A stretch of 64,000 bases of DNA from Idiomarina zobellii (GTDB taxonomy: Bacteria > Pseudomonadota > Gammaproteobacteria > Enterobacterales > Alteromonadaceae): the NCBI RefSeq assembly GCF_900100855.1, contig NZ_FNCB01000008.1:1-64000 (forward strand). Reading direction: 5' to 3'. Position 1 is the stretch's first letter. Each line of letters starts with the position of its first letter. Below, one piece after another: positions 39,767 to 51,008 of this stretch. Under the pieces are notes generated by a model that made no database searches, was not told the DNA's origin, and saw only the letters and a program-made list of their open reading frames with translations. The position numbers and the translations under genes are program-made.

Positions 39767-40764
39767 TGCTGCTCCCACGCTGGCAACACACGCTCATTGA
39801 GCCAGGCGTTATATTCTTCCAGCTCACTGTATCGCTGGCTGACGCGTTCTAAATAACCCAAGGTTCTGGGCACGTCCTGCAGGTACCCCGGCTTTTTGTC
39901 GCGATGTGCCAGTCGTGCAAAAATGCCTGCCGCTTTGGTATGCCGCTGCATGCCCATTAAGTCAAACCACTGTTGCCACTGGGCTAAGCCAGTCTGTGCT
40001 GCTAATCGGTTCGTTTCTATTAAATGTTGGCGCAAACGATCACTCAACTCATCAACCAATGCATCTGGCCACTCGATGTAGCAGTCGCGCAACAGCGACG
40101 CAGCGTCATAAGTAATAGGGCCCACCACTGCATCCTGAAAGTCGATAATGCCAATACGGTCATCGCTCAGCAGCATTAAGTTTCTGGAATGATAGTCGCG
40201 ATGCACGCCAACCTGGGGTTGCGACAATGCATTACTGATCATTTTGTCGCAAAAGTCCTTCCAAATACGTTCATCTTCAGGCTGCCAGCTTATGGTTAAA
40301 TGAGTTCCCAATAACCAGTCTTTGAACAACCCTAACTCACGTTCCAACAGCGCTTTATCAAACTTGGGCAAGTCCCCTTTTCGGGTGTTGGTGACATCCA
40401 TAATATTAGGTAATGCAGCAAGGGCTTGCTCATAAAATTGACGGGCATTGCGCGCGTGAAGCTTACTCAGTAACAAAATTTGGCCAAAATCTGACTGCAG
40501 CATAAAGCCATGTTCAGTGTCAGCCGCAATCACTTCCGGTACAGTAACGCCAGCATCACGGTACGCTTCAGCAACCGCCAAAAAAGGTTCCATAGGCTCT
40601 TTATCTGGAGGACAGTCAACCGCAATAAGGCTCTCACGGCCGTTAGTCGCTCTAAAATAACGACGAAAACTGGCATCTCCCGACACCACTTCCAGGGTAG
40701 GTTGTGTTACTCCGGTTTGCGACTCACACCAGGCTTGCAGAGCCAGCTCTCGCTTATCTTCCAA
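39763..40764 (-). CDS. amgK: Anomeric MurNAc/GlcNAc kinase
   Basis: This 333-residue aminoglycoside-phosphotransferase-fold kinase has the catalytic loop GVHRDYHSRNLML with the active Asp, and metal-binding IGIIDFQDAVVGP. Together with MurU it converts recycled MurNAc to UDP-MurNAc. It lies divergent from lptD, an arrangement also seen in pseudomonads. The anmK gene elsewhere in the window supplies a second MurNAc entry step from anhydro-MurNAc. Confidence 0.92.
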   Translation of the reverse strand: MEDKRELALQAWCESQTGVTQPTLEVVSGDASFRRYFRATNGRESLIAVDCPPDKEPMEPFLAVAEAYRDAGVTVPEVIAADTEHGFMLQSDFGQILLLSKLHARNARQFYEQALAALPNIMDVTNTRKGDLPKFDKALLERELGLFKDWLLGTHLTISWQPEDERIWKDFCDKMISNALSQPQVGVHRDYHSRNLMLLSDDRIGIIDFQDAVVGPITYDAASLLRDCYIEWPDALVDELSDRLRQHLIETNRLAAQTGLAQWQQWFDLMGMQRHTKAAGIFARLAHRDKKPGYLQDVPRTLGYLERVSQRYSELEEYNAWLNERVLPAWEQQ

Positions 40765-40889
40765 AATGTCCTCCAGAAATATGCTTTATGTGCCTAAACT
40801 TGCAGTGTATCAAATAGCGAAACAAACAAAATTGCTTTATTATATTGCCCTTTACGCAGATACAATAACGCTAACAACAACCAAAACGG

Positions 40890-43181
40890 ATGACTCATTT
40901 GTTACTTAGGCTTACCACAGTAACGTCGCTACTGGCTGTCCTGCTTTTAACGCTTTCAGGTTTGGCATCAGCAGCGCCGCAAAATTCAGTATCCCAACCT
41001 ATGGTATGCCAGGCAGTGCCTGTTGAGAGCATCGCCGATAAGTCCGTGCGCCTGCAAGCAACAAAGGCTGGCGAGATAGGCGTTGAGTCTAAGTCGACTC
41101 GTATTCTATCCAATGACAAAGCTTACTTTGAAGGTAATGTCATTATTCAGCGCAATGGCCAGTGGCTGTCAACTCAAGCGGCAACCCTTGATCAGCAAAA
41201 AGGTCAAATTGAAGCCAGCAATGGTATTAACTTCAGCGACGGCTACTTAAACGTCAGTGGTGAATCGCTGTTTCTGGATTTAAACAGCAACGAAGCCCGA
41301 CTTTACTCCAGCGACTATCGACTGGAGAACGTCAACGCTCGGGGACACGCCGAGCTGCTGTTCTTGTCACAGCAACAAGTGCTTCTGCAAGACTCCAGCT
41401 TCACCACCTGCCCCGGCGACACGCCAGCCTGGCAATTAAGAGCAGAGCGCATTGAAATAGACGAGAACAGCGACTTCGGTGAAGCCTGGCATGCCCGTTT
41501 CGAACTCTTTGACGTACCCATTCTTTATTTACCGTACTTCAACTTCCCAATAAGCGACGCCCGCAAAACCGGCTTTTTGTATCCAACCTTTGACTCGTCA
41601 TCTAATAACGGCTTTGAAGTTGAAGTTCCTTATTACTTCAATATTGCACCAAACATGGATGCCACGGTAGCGCCGGTTTATATGTCTGAGCGCGGCACCA
41701 TGCTGACCGGGGAGTATCGTTATTTATTTGATGAAAGCGCCGGCCAGCTAAACCTTGAATATTTAAATAGTGACAAAGCTATTGCCACCGAAGACAGTCG
41801 TTACCTTTGGCATGTTCAACATAAAACCCAATTTAACGATAAGTTGAGCCTGTACCTGGACGGCACGCAAATAAGTGATGATAACTACTTAAATGATTTT
41901 GGCAGCGACTTTGCCGGGCGTGCTGACACTCACTTATACCGGGTAGCTCAACTTGATTACATCAATGAAAACTGGACGGCTCAGGTTCGAACGGAAGATT
42001 ACGAGATTTTGGGCGACTACTTAAGCCCATTCCGAACGCTGCCGCAAATAAGCCTGAACTATCAGCAAAATAAGTTTACCGGTTTTAGCACCAACCTTTA
42101 CACTGAACTCACTTATTTCCAGAATCAAGACAGGGCGAGTAATTACGCGACGCGAGCTCATATCGAGCCCAGCTTCAAGTACCGCTATGAAAAACCAGCT
42201 TTTGACGCAGAAGCTGAACTGTCTTACTTATTTACTCGCTACCAGCAACAAAGCGACGACATCCGGCTAGACGAAGATGTCACCCGGACATTGCCCAGAG
42301 CGCGGCTGCAGGCTCAACTGCATTTAGAGAGAAGCACCAGCGATGGCTACCGTCAAACCTTGTCGCCGCAAATTCAGTACTTATATGTACCTTATGAAAA
42401 TCAGCAGAACATCGGTATTTATGACACAGCTCTTTTGCAGGATGACTATTACGGTTTATTTCGCAGCCGTCGTTTTTCTGGGCTAGACCGCATTGCCGAA
42501 GCCAACCAGATAACTTACGGCTTAACCACCAGTCTCTTTACAGATAATGAGCGCGAAGTATTACGAGCCAGCCTCGGGCAAATATATAACATTGAAGACA
42601 GCCGCACAGCACTGTTAATTGAAGAAACGGAAGAGCCTACCTTCACCTCCAGTAACAGCGAATGGGTGGCGGATATCAACTGGGCTATGACTGACGAGTG
42701 GTCACTGAAAAGCTCCATTCAATACGATACGGAACTTAACAGCACTCGTAAGAGTCAGACCGCACTGGAGTACCGGAAAAACAGCGGTAATTTGGTGCAG
42801 GTGAGTCATCGTAAGGCCACCAACATTCTTAACAACGATATTGAGCAAGTGGGTACTCAGGCCGTATTTGCCGCCAGTAAACAATGGCAAGTCGCCGCCA
42901 ATGTGTTTTATGACTTAACACACGACCGGGTAAATGATGCTATGGTAGGCATTCAATACAGCAATTGTTGCTGGGCTGTTCGCGTCAGCGCTTACCGACG
43001 CATTAATCGTGACCTTGAACCTGCATTTAACAATGCGACAATCAACGCTGATACCGAGTTTGACAATGGTATTAGCATACAATTTATTATTAGCGGTTTG
43101 GCCTCTGACAACCGGGGGCTGATAGATATGCTTGAGAAAAGTACGTACGGTTATCGCCGTCCTTTTTATCTCAGTAACTAG
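40890..43181 (+). CDS. lptD: LPS assembly outer-membrane protein LptD
   Basis: This 763-residue protein has a signal peptide (about 1-28), a periplasmic OstA/LptA-like domain with repeated beta segments (VNARGHAELLFLSQQQVLLQ), and a large C-terminal beta-barrel. Cysteines at residue 40, in TTCPGD and in the SNCCW pair match the four used for LptD disulfides. The barrel starts near YNFPIS-like FNFPISDARKTGFLYP. It inserts LPS into the outer leaflet. It begins the lptD-surA-pdxA-rsmA-apaG-apaH operon. Confidence 0.97.
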   Translation: MTHLLLRLTTVTSLLAVLLLTLSGLASAAPQNSVSQPMVCQAVPVESIADKSVRLQATKAGEIGVESKSTRILSNDKAYFEGNVIIQRNGQWLSTQAATLDQQKGQIEASNGINFSDGYLNVSGESLFLDLNSNEARLYSSDYRLENVNARGHAELLFLSQQQVLLQDSSFTTCPGDTPAWQLRAERIEIDENSDFGEAWHARFELFDVPILYLPYFNFPISDARKTGFLYPTFDSSSNNGFEVEVPYYFNIAPNMDATVAPVYMSERGTMLTGEYRYLFDESAGQLNLEYLNSDKAIATEDSRYLWHVQHKTQFNDKLSLYLDGTQISDDNYLNDFGSDFAGRADTHLYRVAQLDYINENWTAQVRTEDYEILGDYLSPFRTLPQISLNYQQNKFTGFSTNLYTELTYFQNQDRASNYATRAHIEPSFKYRYEKPAFDAEAELSYLFTRYQQQSDDIRLDEDVTRTLPRARLQAQLHLERSTSDGYRQTLSPQIQYLYVPYENQQNIGIYDTALLQDDYYGLFRSRRFSGLDRIAEANQITYGLTTSLFTDNEREVLRASLGQIYNIEDSRTALLIEETEEPTFTSSNSEWVADINWAMTDEWSLKSSIQYDTELNSTRKSQTALEYRKNSGNLVQVSHRKATNILNNDIEQVGTQAVFAASKQWQVAANVFYDLTHDRVNDAMVGIQYSNCCWAVRVSAYRRINRDLEPAFNNATINADTEFDNGISIQFIISGLASDNRGLIDMLEKSTYGYRRPFYLSN

Positions 43182-43192
43182 TGGTAGGTAGA

Positions 43193-44491
43193 ATGAAAAA
43201 ATTGGTAGCTTTTTTTGCAACGGCAATGCTTCTGGCGACGCCTTTGCTGGTCAGTAATACAACTCACGCACAACAACTTCTGGACCGGGTTGTTGTGGTT
43301 GTTGATGATGGCGTTGTATTACAAAGCCAAATTGATCAACTGGTGCAACAAGTAAAAGCCGGTAACAACTTCAACTCTGCGAACGCACCTTCTGACGAAG
43401 TGTTGGAAACTCAGGCTATAGAGCGACTGATTTTGCAGGAAATTCAACTACAAATGGCCGATAGAATGGGCATTGAGGTTAATGACTCTCAACTGGAGCA
43501 AGCCATTAACGGTATTGCGCAAGAGCAGAACCTGAGCATTGATGAGCTCCGCCAAAAAATGGCTGACAATGGTATTAGTTGGGCAAGCTACCGTGAGAAC
43601 GTTCGTAATGAAATTACCATCCAGCAAGTTCAGCGCGCAGCCGTTCAACAACGTGTTTCTATTACGCCTCAGGAAATTAATAACCTGGTCAAGCTAATAG
43701 ACAGTAACCAAAGCACTCAAACCGAATACCGCTTAGGGCAAATTCTTATTGCTGCAGACTCTAATTCATCGCAAAGTGAGCTGGAAAAAGCGAAAGATCG
43801 TGCTGACACCGTCCTTCGTTTACTGGACGAAGGCAGCGACTTTTCTGACTTAGCAATTCGCTCCTCTTCAGGCTCTGCCGCATTAGATGGCGGTGACATG
43901 GGCTGGATGACAATTAACAGCATGCCAACCTTGTTCGCAGAAGCGGTGGATGGAAAACCTGCTGGTGAAGTGGTTGGCCCTATTCGCAGTGGTGTTGGTT
44001 TCCATATTCTGAAAGTTCAGGACAAACGCGGCGAGCAAACCGTTGAAGTCGAAGAAGTGAAAGCTCGACACATTCTTATTCAGCCATCAGTAATTTTATC
44101 GGACAATAAAGCAAAAGAAATGCTAAACACATTCCGCGAACAAATTGCTGCCGGCGAGAAAACCTTTGACGAATTAGCCAAAGAGCATTCGTCAGACCCG
44201 GGTTCTGCATCACGCGGTGGTGACCTAGGCTGGGCTCGTCCTGACAAGTACGCGCCTGAGTTTAAAGAGAAAGTAGAAACCATTGCTGCAAATACCATTA
44301 GTGAACCCTTTAAGACTCAGTTCGGTTGGCACATTGTCGAAGTGACAGACAGACGCACAACCGACACAACGGACGAAAGCAAACAAGAGCGTGCTTACCA
44401 AATGTTGTTTAGTCGTAAGTTCCGTGAAGAGTTGGACAACTGGCAGCAGGAAATGCGCGATCAAGCTTACATAAGACGGGTTGCTGAGTGA
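43193..44491 (+). CDS. surA: Periplasmic chaperone/peptidyl-prolyl isomerase SurA
   Basis: This 432-residue protein starts at the ATG at 43193 ([20 protein letters not shown]), giving a proper signal peptide. The N-terminal chaperone domain is followed by two parvulin domains, the first near [15 protein letters not shown] and the second near [16 protein letters not shown], each with the GGDLGW-type motif ([17 protein letters not shown]). It escorts LptD and other barrels to the BAM complex. Its stop overlaps the pdxA GTG. Confidence 0.97.
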   Translation: MKKLVAFFATAMLLATPLLVSNTTHAQQLLDRVVVVVDDGVVLQSQIDQLVQQVKAGNNFNSANAPSDEVLETQAIERLILQEIQLQMADRMGIEVNDSQLEQAINGIAQEQNLSIDELRQKMADNGISWASYRENVRNEITIQQVQRAAVQQRVSITPQEINNLVKLIDSNQSTQTEYRLGQILIAADSNSSQSELEKAKDRADTVLRLLDEGSDFSDLAIRSSSGSAALDGGDMGWMTINSMPTLFAEAVDGKPAGEVVGPIRSGVGFHILKVQDKRGEQTVEVEEVKARHILIQPSVILSDNKAKEMLNTFREQIAAGEKTFDELAKEHSSDPGSASRGGDLGWARPDKYAPEFKEKVETIAANTISEPFKTQFGWHIVEVTDRRTTDTTDESKQERAYQMLFSRKFREELDNWQQEMRDQAYIRRVAE

Positions 44492-45480
44492 GTTACCCAA
44501 CCCTGATATTTACTCCGGGCGAGCCCGCTGGTATTGGCCCGGATTTAATTTTAAAAGTGGCGCAGCAGCCCTTAGAGGCTGCTGTTGTCGTTTGTGCTGA
44601 CAAAAATATGTTACGGGAAAGGGCAGAGCTTCTGAACTTGCCGGTGACGTTCCATAAGTACGAAAAGGGGCAAAAAGTGCCTAAGCACGAAGCCGGGCAC
44701 TTATGGGTAGAGCATTTGCCGGTTTGTGAGCCAGTAACAGCGGGTGAACTTACCGTCGCCAATGGCCATTACGTTGTTGATTGCTTAAAGCGCGCCTCAG
44801 ACGGCAACCTAGCCGGAGAGTTCGACGCTATAGTGACAGGTCCCGTGCATAAAGGCGTCATTAATCAGGCCGGCGTCGCGTTTTCCGGGCACACCGAGTT
44901 TTTAGCTCACGAGGCCGACTGTAATGACGTTGTCATGATGTTGGCAACCGAGGGGTTACGCGTTGCATTAGTCACCACTCACATACCTTTGGCGTACGTT
45001 TCCAAAGCAATTACCAAAGAACGCTTAACCAATATTTTGACGATTTTGCACAACGACTTGACCAACAAGTTTGGAGAAGTTCAACCTAAAATTTTAGTGT
45101 GCGGTTTGAACCCCCATGCGGGTGAATCCGGACATTTAGGTCATGAGGAAATTGATACCATTGCGCCAGTCATCGAAACACTCAATGCTGGCGGCATGAA
45201 CTTACATGGCCCGTACCCGGCTGATACCATCTTTCAGCCCAAATATTTGGACGACGCCAGTGCTGTTGTCGCCATGTACCATGACCAGGGACTGCCAGTC
45301 TTAAAATACAAAGGCTTTGGGCAAGCGGTCAATATTACACTCGGTCTGCCCTACATTAGAACATCGGTTGACCATGGTACGGCACTCGACTTAGCGGGTA
45401 CCGGCAATATAAACGACGGTAGCTGCCGCTTGGCAATACAAACCGCTATTGATATGGCAAACGCAAGTTATTATGAGTAA
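44488..45480 (+). CDS. pdxA: 4-hydroxythreonine-4-phosphate dehydrogenase
   Basis: This 330-residue enzyme of pyridoxal phosphate synthesis starts at a GTG overlapping the surA stop. Motifs: [62 protein letters not shown] and [16 protein letters not shown], with the metal-binding His residues in the SGHTE, TTHIP and YHDQG segments. Length is normal. Confidence 0.98.
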   Translation: MSYPTLIFTPGEPAGIGPDLILKVAQQPLEAAVVVCADKNMLRERAELLNLPVTFHKYEKGQKVPKHEAGHLWVEHLPVCEPVTAGELTVANGHYVVDCLKRASDGNLAGEFDAIVTGPVHKGVINQAGVAFSGHTEFLAHEADCNDVVMMLATEGLRVALVTTHIPLAYVSKAITKERLTNILTILHNDLTNKFGEVQPKILVCGLNPHAGESGHLGHEEIDTIAPVIETLNAGGMNLHGPYPADTIFQPKYLDDASAVVAMYHDQGLPVLKYKGFGQAVNITLGLPYIRTSVDHGTALDLAGTGNINDGSCRLAIQTAIDMANASYYE

Positions 45481-46291
45481 ACACCACAATCATTCCCAGA
45501 CCCACCTGGGTCACCGCGCTCGTAAGCGCTTCGGTCAAAACTTTTTGAATGACGATGGCATTATCGAAGAAATTGTTGATGCCATTAACCCTGAACCGGG
45601 CGAAAACTTAATTGAAATTGGTCCCGGTTTAGCTGCATTAACCGAGCCAGTGGCCGATCGCAGCGGTCATTTGAAAGTTGTCGAAATTGACCGTGACTTG
45701 GTTGAACGCTTGCGTACGCACCCGTTTTTAAACCAAAAGCTCGACGTAATAGAAGCCGATGCACTTAAGACTGACTTTCGCCAATTTGCCGCGGAAAAGC
45801 CAGTTCGTGTGTTCGGTAACTTACCTTACAATATATCCACGCCGTTGATTTTTCATTTACTGTCATTCGCAGACAGCATTGAAGATATGCACTTTATGCT
45901 GCAAAAAGAAGTCGTCGACCGTTTAGCGGCACAACCTGGCTCAAAAAACTATGGTCGCATTAGCGTTGGTGTACAACAGGCTTGTGAAGTGACGCCGGTT
46001 GTTTACGTGCCACCATCAGCATTTACACCGCCACCCAAGGTAGAGTCAGCCGTAGTACGTTTAACGCCGTATAAAGACAGCCCGTACCCGGTTAAAGACC
46101 GCAAACAGCTACACAGTTTGTGTTTGACAGCTTTTAATCAACGTCGTAAAACAATAAGAAATAACCTCAAGGGGCTAATACCCGCTGAACAGTTAGAGTC
46201 TCTGGGTATTGACCCTTCAGCAAGACCAGAAACGCTATCCGTTGAGGATTATTGCAAGCTTTCAGATTGGTTAACTGAGCAGGCTGAGTAA
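45473..46291 (+). CDS. rsmA: 16S rRNA m6(2)A1518/A1519 dimethyltransferase
   Basis: This 272-residue enzyme (KsgA) starts at the ATG at 45473, eight bases inside the pdxA end. It has [18 protein letters not shown], the SAM-binding [14 protein letters not shown] and the catalytic [15 protein letters not shown]. The C-terminal helical domain ends [10 protein letters not shown]. It performs a late 30S assembly check. Confidence 0.98.
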   Translation: MSKHHNHSQTHLGHRARKRFGQNFLNDDGIIEEIVDAINPEPGENLIEIGPGLAALTEPVADRSGHLKVVEIDRDLVERLRTHPFLNQKLDVIEADALKTDFRQFAAEKPVRVFGNLPYNISTPLIFHLLSFADSIEDMHFMLQKEVVDRLAAQPGSKNYGRISVGVQQACEVTPVVYVPPSAFTPPPKVESAVVRLTPYKDSPYPVKDRKQLHSLCLTAFNQRRKTIRNNLKGLIPAEQLESLGIDPSARPETLSVEDYCKLSDWLTEQAE

Positions 46292-46294
46292 TTT

Positions 46295-46666
46295 ATGGCA
46301 GGCATAATCGAGATTGAAGTCAATACACACTACTTATCGGCACAGTCTTCTCCTGAGTCCGAGCAATATGTATTTTCGTATACCATCACCATTACGAATA
46401 CGACCTCTCAGCAGGTACAACTGCTGGCTCGAGAATGGCGCATTACCGATGCTGAAAATAAGATCACTCGAGTCGCCGGTGACGGGGTTGTTGGTCAGCA
46501 GCCTGTTTTACAAGCGGGCGAGTCTTTCAGCTATACCAGTGGCACTGTCTTAGCGACTCCCATTGGTACAATGGAAGGCCATTACGTGATGATCGACGAA
46601 AACGGTGAGCAATTTAAAGCGGATATTCCGTCTTTCCGCCTCGCTATTCCGAATATTATTCATTAA
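46295..46666 (+). CDS. apaG: ApaG protein (DUF525)
   Basis: This 123-residue fibronectin-III-like protein has the family features VFSYTITITNTTSQQVQLLA, RVAGDGVVGQQPVLQAGESF and MEGHYVMIDENGEQF. The role is unclear; E. coli mutants affect cobalt and magnesium handling. It lies three bases from rsmA and from apaH, tightly within the operon. Confidence 0.96.
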   Translation: MAGIIEIEVNTHYLSAQSSPESEQYVFSYTITITNTTSQQVQLLAREWRITDAENKITRVAGDGVVGQQPVLQAGESFSYTSGTVLATPIGTMEGHYVMIDENGEQFKADIPSFRLAIPNIIH

Positions 46667-46668
46667 TT

Positions 46669-47481
46669 ATGGCAACTTACGCAGTCGGTGACATTCAGGG
46701 CTGTTACCGTGAGCTTATGGCATTACTGGAAACCGTTGGCTTTAGCCATAAAACGGACCAACTTTGGTGTGTCGGCGACATAGTAGCTCGGGGGCCCGAT
46801 TCAGCAGATGCCATCCGCTTTTTTTATGAAAATGAACACTCCGTCCACACGGTACTGGGTAACCACGACCTTAACTTAGTGGCTGTTTTGCTTGGACATA
46901 GAAAAGCAAAACGTAACGACAAGCTCAGCGGTATTTTAACGGCATCGGAGAAGCTGGATTGGGTAGATTGGTTACGCAGTCAACCGCTCATGCAACAGTT
47001 AAACCCATCGACCGTTATTTCACACGCTGGAATTTACCCGTGGTGGTCTGTCGAAGAAGCTCAAACCTATGCCGACGAAGTCTCCGCTGTTTTGAACAAC
47101 AATGATTTTGAAGACTTTATTAAAAGTATGTTTAGTAATAAGCCTTCAAAATGGGACTCAAGTCTTAGCGGATTTGACCGATACCGTTTTATAGTGAACG
47201 CATTTACACGAATGCGCTATTGTCACCCAAACGCCGAGTTGGATTTAACCCGTAAAGATGATCCGAATCAACATTCGTCGCAGGATGACTTGCAACCATG
47301 GTTTAACTTTTGGTCAGGCAGCGACTATCGGTTATTATTCGGACATTGGGCTGCATTAATGGGTAATACCCATCGCCAGGACATTCTCGCGTTAGATACC
47401 GGGTGTGTTTGGGGACAATACATGACGCTGTACGACCTGAGTAACGACAAATTTTACTACCAGAATGCGTTTAGTGCTTAG
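46669..47481 (+). CDS. apaH: Bis(5'-nucleosyl)-tetraphosphatase, symmetrical
   Basis: This 270-residue metallophosphatase hydrolyses Ap4A to two ADP and also removes NpnN caps in E. coli. Motifs: [33 protein letters not shown] and SHAGIYPWW with the metal ligands, and [11 protein letters not shown]. Length is normal. It is the last gene of the lptD operon. Confidence 0.97.
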   Translation: MATYAVGDIQGCYRELMALLETVGFSHKTDQLWCVGDIVARGPDSADAIRFFYENEHSVHTVLGNHDLNLVAVLLGHRKAKRNDKLSGILTASEKLDWVDWLRSQPLMQQLNPSTVISHAGIYPWWSVEEAQTYADEVSAVLNNNDFEDFIKSMFSNKPSKWDSSLSGFDRYRFIVNAFTRMRYCHPNAELDLTRKDDPNQHSSQDDLQPWFNFWSGSDYRLLFGHWAALMGNTHRQDILALDTGCVWGQYMTLYDLSNDKFYYQNAFSA

Positions 47482-47519
47482 AATACAAAGATAATCATTG
47501 CTGTGCTGAGGAAGGTTTC

Positions 47520-49520
47520 ATGAAAATAACGGTTGCTATGCGAGTGATTGGTGGATTTGCCATCATAACCCTGCTTTTACTCGTCATCAGTTTGAGCTCA
47601 CTGTTCAACATTAACAGCATTGGCTCATCCGTCGACAACGTTAACGACAAAGCCATGCCTGCTCTGAACGAAGTGGCGGCCATTAAGGTTGATACGCTAG
47701 AACTTTCGGGTCTTCAACTCGAAACTTATTACGCAGAGTCATTATCGGCAATAGAATCATACCGCGGCGAATTTGACACTTCCGAAGAGTCGCTTATGAG
47801 CTCATTAGAAGACCTTCAACGACTAATCAAGGGTGAAGGGCAAAGCGCACTTATTAACAACACAGAAGCTGCAGTAACACAGTACGTTGACCTTATCGAT
47901 CAACTGTTTAACTATCAGCGTGAGTACCTTGAACTTCGAAGCACCACCGCCGATCAGCTTGACGAAATAGCCTTCAGTATAGATGACGCAGCCATCATGC
48001 TACTCGACACCATGGATATGTCGAATAACGAGGTTGTTGCGCGCGAAGCCAGCAATGTTGAGTCATCATTGTCTAGTTTGATAACTCTAATGTACGACTT
48101 AAACAAAACCAACGACCTCGACTCAGCAAATGTTATTAAGAGCGAAATTGATATCAATATCGACAGCATTCGTCCTCGTCTCGACGCATTAGACAATGAA
48201 TCGACAGGCAGTGCTGAGCAAATGGTCGACGATGCAGTAACAACAGTACGCAACGCCATTGATCAACTGCAGGGTGCTGGCTCTTATCCAGATAACGTTA
48301 TTTTGCGCCAGCAACGTCGTGTCGATGCAGGCCAAACTCTTGATCAGGCGCAGCAACAGTCTGATACGCTGATGACACAAACCGATGAATTGCAAACAGC
48401 GGTTCGAAACATTGCCGAAGACAGCCGTAACTCAGCAGCCGATTCAATTTCAACCAGCAGCTGGATAAACAGCATTATTACGGTTATTTCTATTGCATTA
48501 GCCGTGCTGATTTCCTGGTTAACTGTACGCAGTATCAGCCGACCTCTGTCGCGTGTTAACCACATGCTGAATATTATGGCAGAAGGTAACCTGACTGAGC
48601 GTGTTGATTATGACGCACAAGATGAATTTGGTGAGTTGGCAACAAACACTAATAAGTTAACGGGTAACCTTCGCAAGCTTATTGAAGGCATAGCGAACCG
48701 TGCTACACAACTGGCAACGGCAGCCGAGCAATCATCAAATGTATCTGACGAAACTACCAACGCAATAGATGAACAACGCCGTCAAATTGAGCAGGTTGCA
48801 ACTGCGACCCAGGAAATGAATAACACCGCCAGTGAAATGGCTGAAGGCGCTGACCAGGCTCTACGCGAAATTCAGCATTCTGACGATGAAGCAAAACGTG
48901 TCCGTGAAATTTCAGATAAAAACCGCTCTACTATTGAGCAGTTAGCTCACGAAATTCAGGGCGCATCCCAGGTCATCGATCAACTGTCTGAGAACAGCAG
49001 TAATATCGGCGGCATCCTGGATGTTATCCGCGGCATTGCTGACCAGACTAACTTACTTGCGTTGAACGCGGCTATTGAGGCCGCCCGAGCCGGCGAGCAA
49101 GGCCGAGGCTTCGCCGTAGTAGCTGATGAAGTTCGCACGCTAGCAAGCCGTACCCAAGAGTCGACTGAAGAAATTCAGGATATGATTGAAAACCTGCAGA
49201 ATGACTCGAAGCGCGCGGTAGAAGTTATGAACCGTGGCCGCGAACAGGCCGAGCTTAGTGTTCAGCAGTCGGACGAAGCAGCCCAGGCGTTGCAGTCAAT
49301 TACGGAATCGGTACATCAGGCATCTGATAGCAGTAATCACATTGCTAATGCCGCTCAAGAGCAAAGCCGTACCGCTCACGACATTAGTGAGCGACTGGAG
49401 TCGATTGTTTCTATTGCCGAACAAACCGCTTCCGGCTCTAAGCAAACAGCCCAGGCTTCTAATGAAGTTGCCAAGCTGGCTGATGAGCTGCAAGACTCTA
49501 TTAAGAGCTTCCGGGTTTAA
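47520..49520 (+). CDS. Methyl-accepting chemotaxis protein with HAMP domain
   Basis: This 666-residue receptor has TM1 at about 10-31, a four-helix-bundle-like periplasmic domain, and TM2 near 316-336. A HAMP domain ([20 protein letters not shown]) follows, then the signalling hairpin [20 protein letters not shown] and [18 protein letters not shown]. It starts 38 bp after apaH but probably has its own promoter. No adaptation pentapeptide is at the C-terminus. Ligand unknown. Confidence 0.94.
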   Translation: MKITVAMRVIGGFAIITLLLLVISLSSLFNINSIGSSVDNVNDKAMPALNEVAAIKVDTLELSGLQLETYYAESLSAIESYRGEFDTSEESLMSSLEDLQRLIKGEGQSALINNTEAAVTQYVDLIDQLFNYQREYLELRSTTADQLDEIAFSIDDAAIMLLDTMDMSNNEVVAREASNVESSLSSLITLMYDLNKTNDLDSANVIKSEIDINIDSIRPRLDALDNESTGSAEQMVDDAVTTVRNAIDQLQGAGSYPDNVILRQQRRVDAGQTLDQAQQQSDTLMTQTDELQTAVRNIAEDSRNSAADSISTSSWINSIITVISIALAVLISWLTVRSISRPLSRVNHMLNIMAEGNLTERVDYDAQDEFGELATNTNKLTGNLRKLIEGIANRATQLATAAEQSSNVSDETTNAIDEQRRQIEQVATATQEMNNTASEMAEGADQALREIQHSDDEAKRVREISDKNRSTIEQLAHEIQGASQVIDQLSENSSNIGGILDVIRGIADQTNLLALNAAIEAARAGEQGRGFAVVADEVRTLASRTQESTEEIQDMIENLQNDSKRAVEVMNRGREQAELSVQQSDEAAQALQSITESVHQASDSSNHIANAAQEQSRTAHDISERLESIVSIAEQTASGSKQTAQASNEVAKLADELQDSIKSFRV

Positions 49521-49543
49521 CAGCCTGTAAAAAGAGTAGTTAT

Positions 49544-49581
49544 AAAAAAACGCGGTCACTTTTAAGGTGACCGGCGTTTTT
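49544..49581. terminator. Bidirectional terminator between chemoreceptor and tyrS
   Basis: A stem of ACGC-GGTCAC with GTGACC-GGCGT (one bulged base) is flanked by seven A residues on the left and five T residues on the right. It can stop both the chemoreceptor and the convergent tyrS transcripts. Confidence 0.85.
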
Positions 49582-49598
49582 ATTGAGGGACGATGTAA

Positions 49599-50804
49599 TT
49601 AGATTGTCAGTGTCAGCTTCGCAAAACGACGTTTACCCACCTGATACACCCCAGAGTCTTTATCGGTGCATACGTAGTTTTTATCGGTAAAACGTTCGCC
49701 ATCAAGTTTCACTGCATTTTGTTTCAGCATTCGTAATGCTTCAGACGTTGACTGAACAAGCCCCGCTTCTTTTAGTACATTAGCAATACCCATACCTTCA
49801 GAGCCGACCGCTATGGTCTTTTCTTCAATCTCGTCAGGCAGTGCATTTTTCTGAAAGCGCTGAATAAAGTCCTGTTCGGCTTTTTCTGCGGCCTCATCAG
49901 AATGGAAGCGTGCGATAATCTCTTTCGCCAACAGCACTTTGACATCACGCGGGTTCTTGCCCGCAGCCACATCGGCTTTCAAGCCATCTATTTCTGCAAT
50001 AGAGCGGAAGCTTAGAAGGTCAAAGTAACGCCACATTAATTCATCCGACACTGACATTATCTTACCGAACATGTCGTTGGGTGATTCAGTAATGCCAATG
50101 TAGTTATTCAGCGACTTCGACATTTTCTGAACGCCATCCAGACCTTCCAGTAACGGCGTCATAATGACCGTTTGCGGACGCTGACCTTCTTCTTTTTGCA
50201 GTTCACGCCCCATTAGCAGGTTGAAACGCTGGTCTGTACCACCTAGCTCGATGTCAGCTTTAAGCTCGACAGAGTCCCAACCCTGAACCAGAGGGTACAA
50301 AAATTCGTGAATCGCAATAGACTGGTTATTTTGGTAGCGCTTTTTAAAGTCATCACGCTCTAGCATGCGGGCAACTGTTTGACGGGCTGCAAGTTTAATC
50401 ATGTCCGCAGCGCCCATTTTCGACATCCATTCTGAGTTAAAGCGAATGTCTGTCTTTTCAGGGTCGAGAATTTTAAAGACTTGCTCTTTATAGGTTTCGG
50501 CATTAGCCGCCACTTCTTCCGGCGTTAGCGGCTTGCGAGTCACATTTTTCCCCGTTGGGTCGCCAATCATTCCGGTAAAATCACCAATAAGGAACACAAT
50601 TTTATGACCAAAGTCCTGCAAGACTCGCAATTTATTAATTAGAACCGTGTGACCCAGGTGCAAATCGGGAGCGGTTGGATCGAAGCCAGCCTTAACAATC
50701 AGAGGCTTGCCACTTTCCAGCTTTTCCGCCAATTCTTTTTCCAGCAGAACCTCTTCGGCACCACGTGTAATCTCAGCTATCGCCTCTGCCACTTCTGTTT
50801 TCAT
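49599..50804 (-). CDS. tyrS: Tyrosyl-tRNA synthetase
   Basis: This 401-residue class I synthetase has the HIGH-type motif [13 protein letters not shown], the KMSKS loop [13 protein letters not shown], and a C-terminal S4 RNA-binding domain ([19 protein letters not shown]). The ATG at 50804 follows GGAGAGG; a TTG three bases earlier is less likely. The sequence is of the TyrZ-like branch seen in many proteobacteria. It is divergent from the M23 peptidase gene, a conserved neighbourhood. Confidence 0.97.
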   Translation of the reverse strand: MKTEVAEAIAEITRGAEEVLLEKELAEKLESGKPLIVKAGFDPTAPDLHLGHTVLINKLRVLQDFGHKIVFLIGDFTGMIGDPTGKNVTRKPLTPEEVAANAETYKEQVFKILDPEKTDIRFNSEWMSKMGAADMIKLAARQTVARMLERDDFKKRYQNNQSIAIHEFLYPLVQGWDSVELKADIELGGTDQRFNLLMGRELQKEEGQRPQTVIMTPLLEGLDGVQKMSKSLNNYIGITESPNDMFGKIMSVSDELMWRYFDLLSFRSIAEIDGLKADVAAGKNPRDVKVLLAKEIIARFHSDEAAEKAEQDFIQRFQKNALPDEIEEKTIAVGSEGMGIANVLKEAGLVQSTSEALRMLKQNAVKLDGERFTDKNYVCTDKDSGVYQVGKRRFAKLTLTI

Positions 50805-51008
50805 CAAACCTCTCCATCGATTGCCCAGTCAAACCCATTATTTTACGCCATTCTTAACACTGTTTTAAGCGCAGAAACTGGTATTCTGCGTTTTTTCGTA
50901 TTATCCTCGAAACCATAAGGTTATTCTGAGGTCGTAAACGAGTACACCCTGTGTATCGTTTGCATGGGTAATCATAATAAAGAAAGTTTGTTCTAAAGTG
51001 CGCTAAAT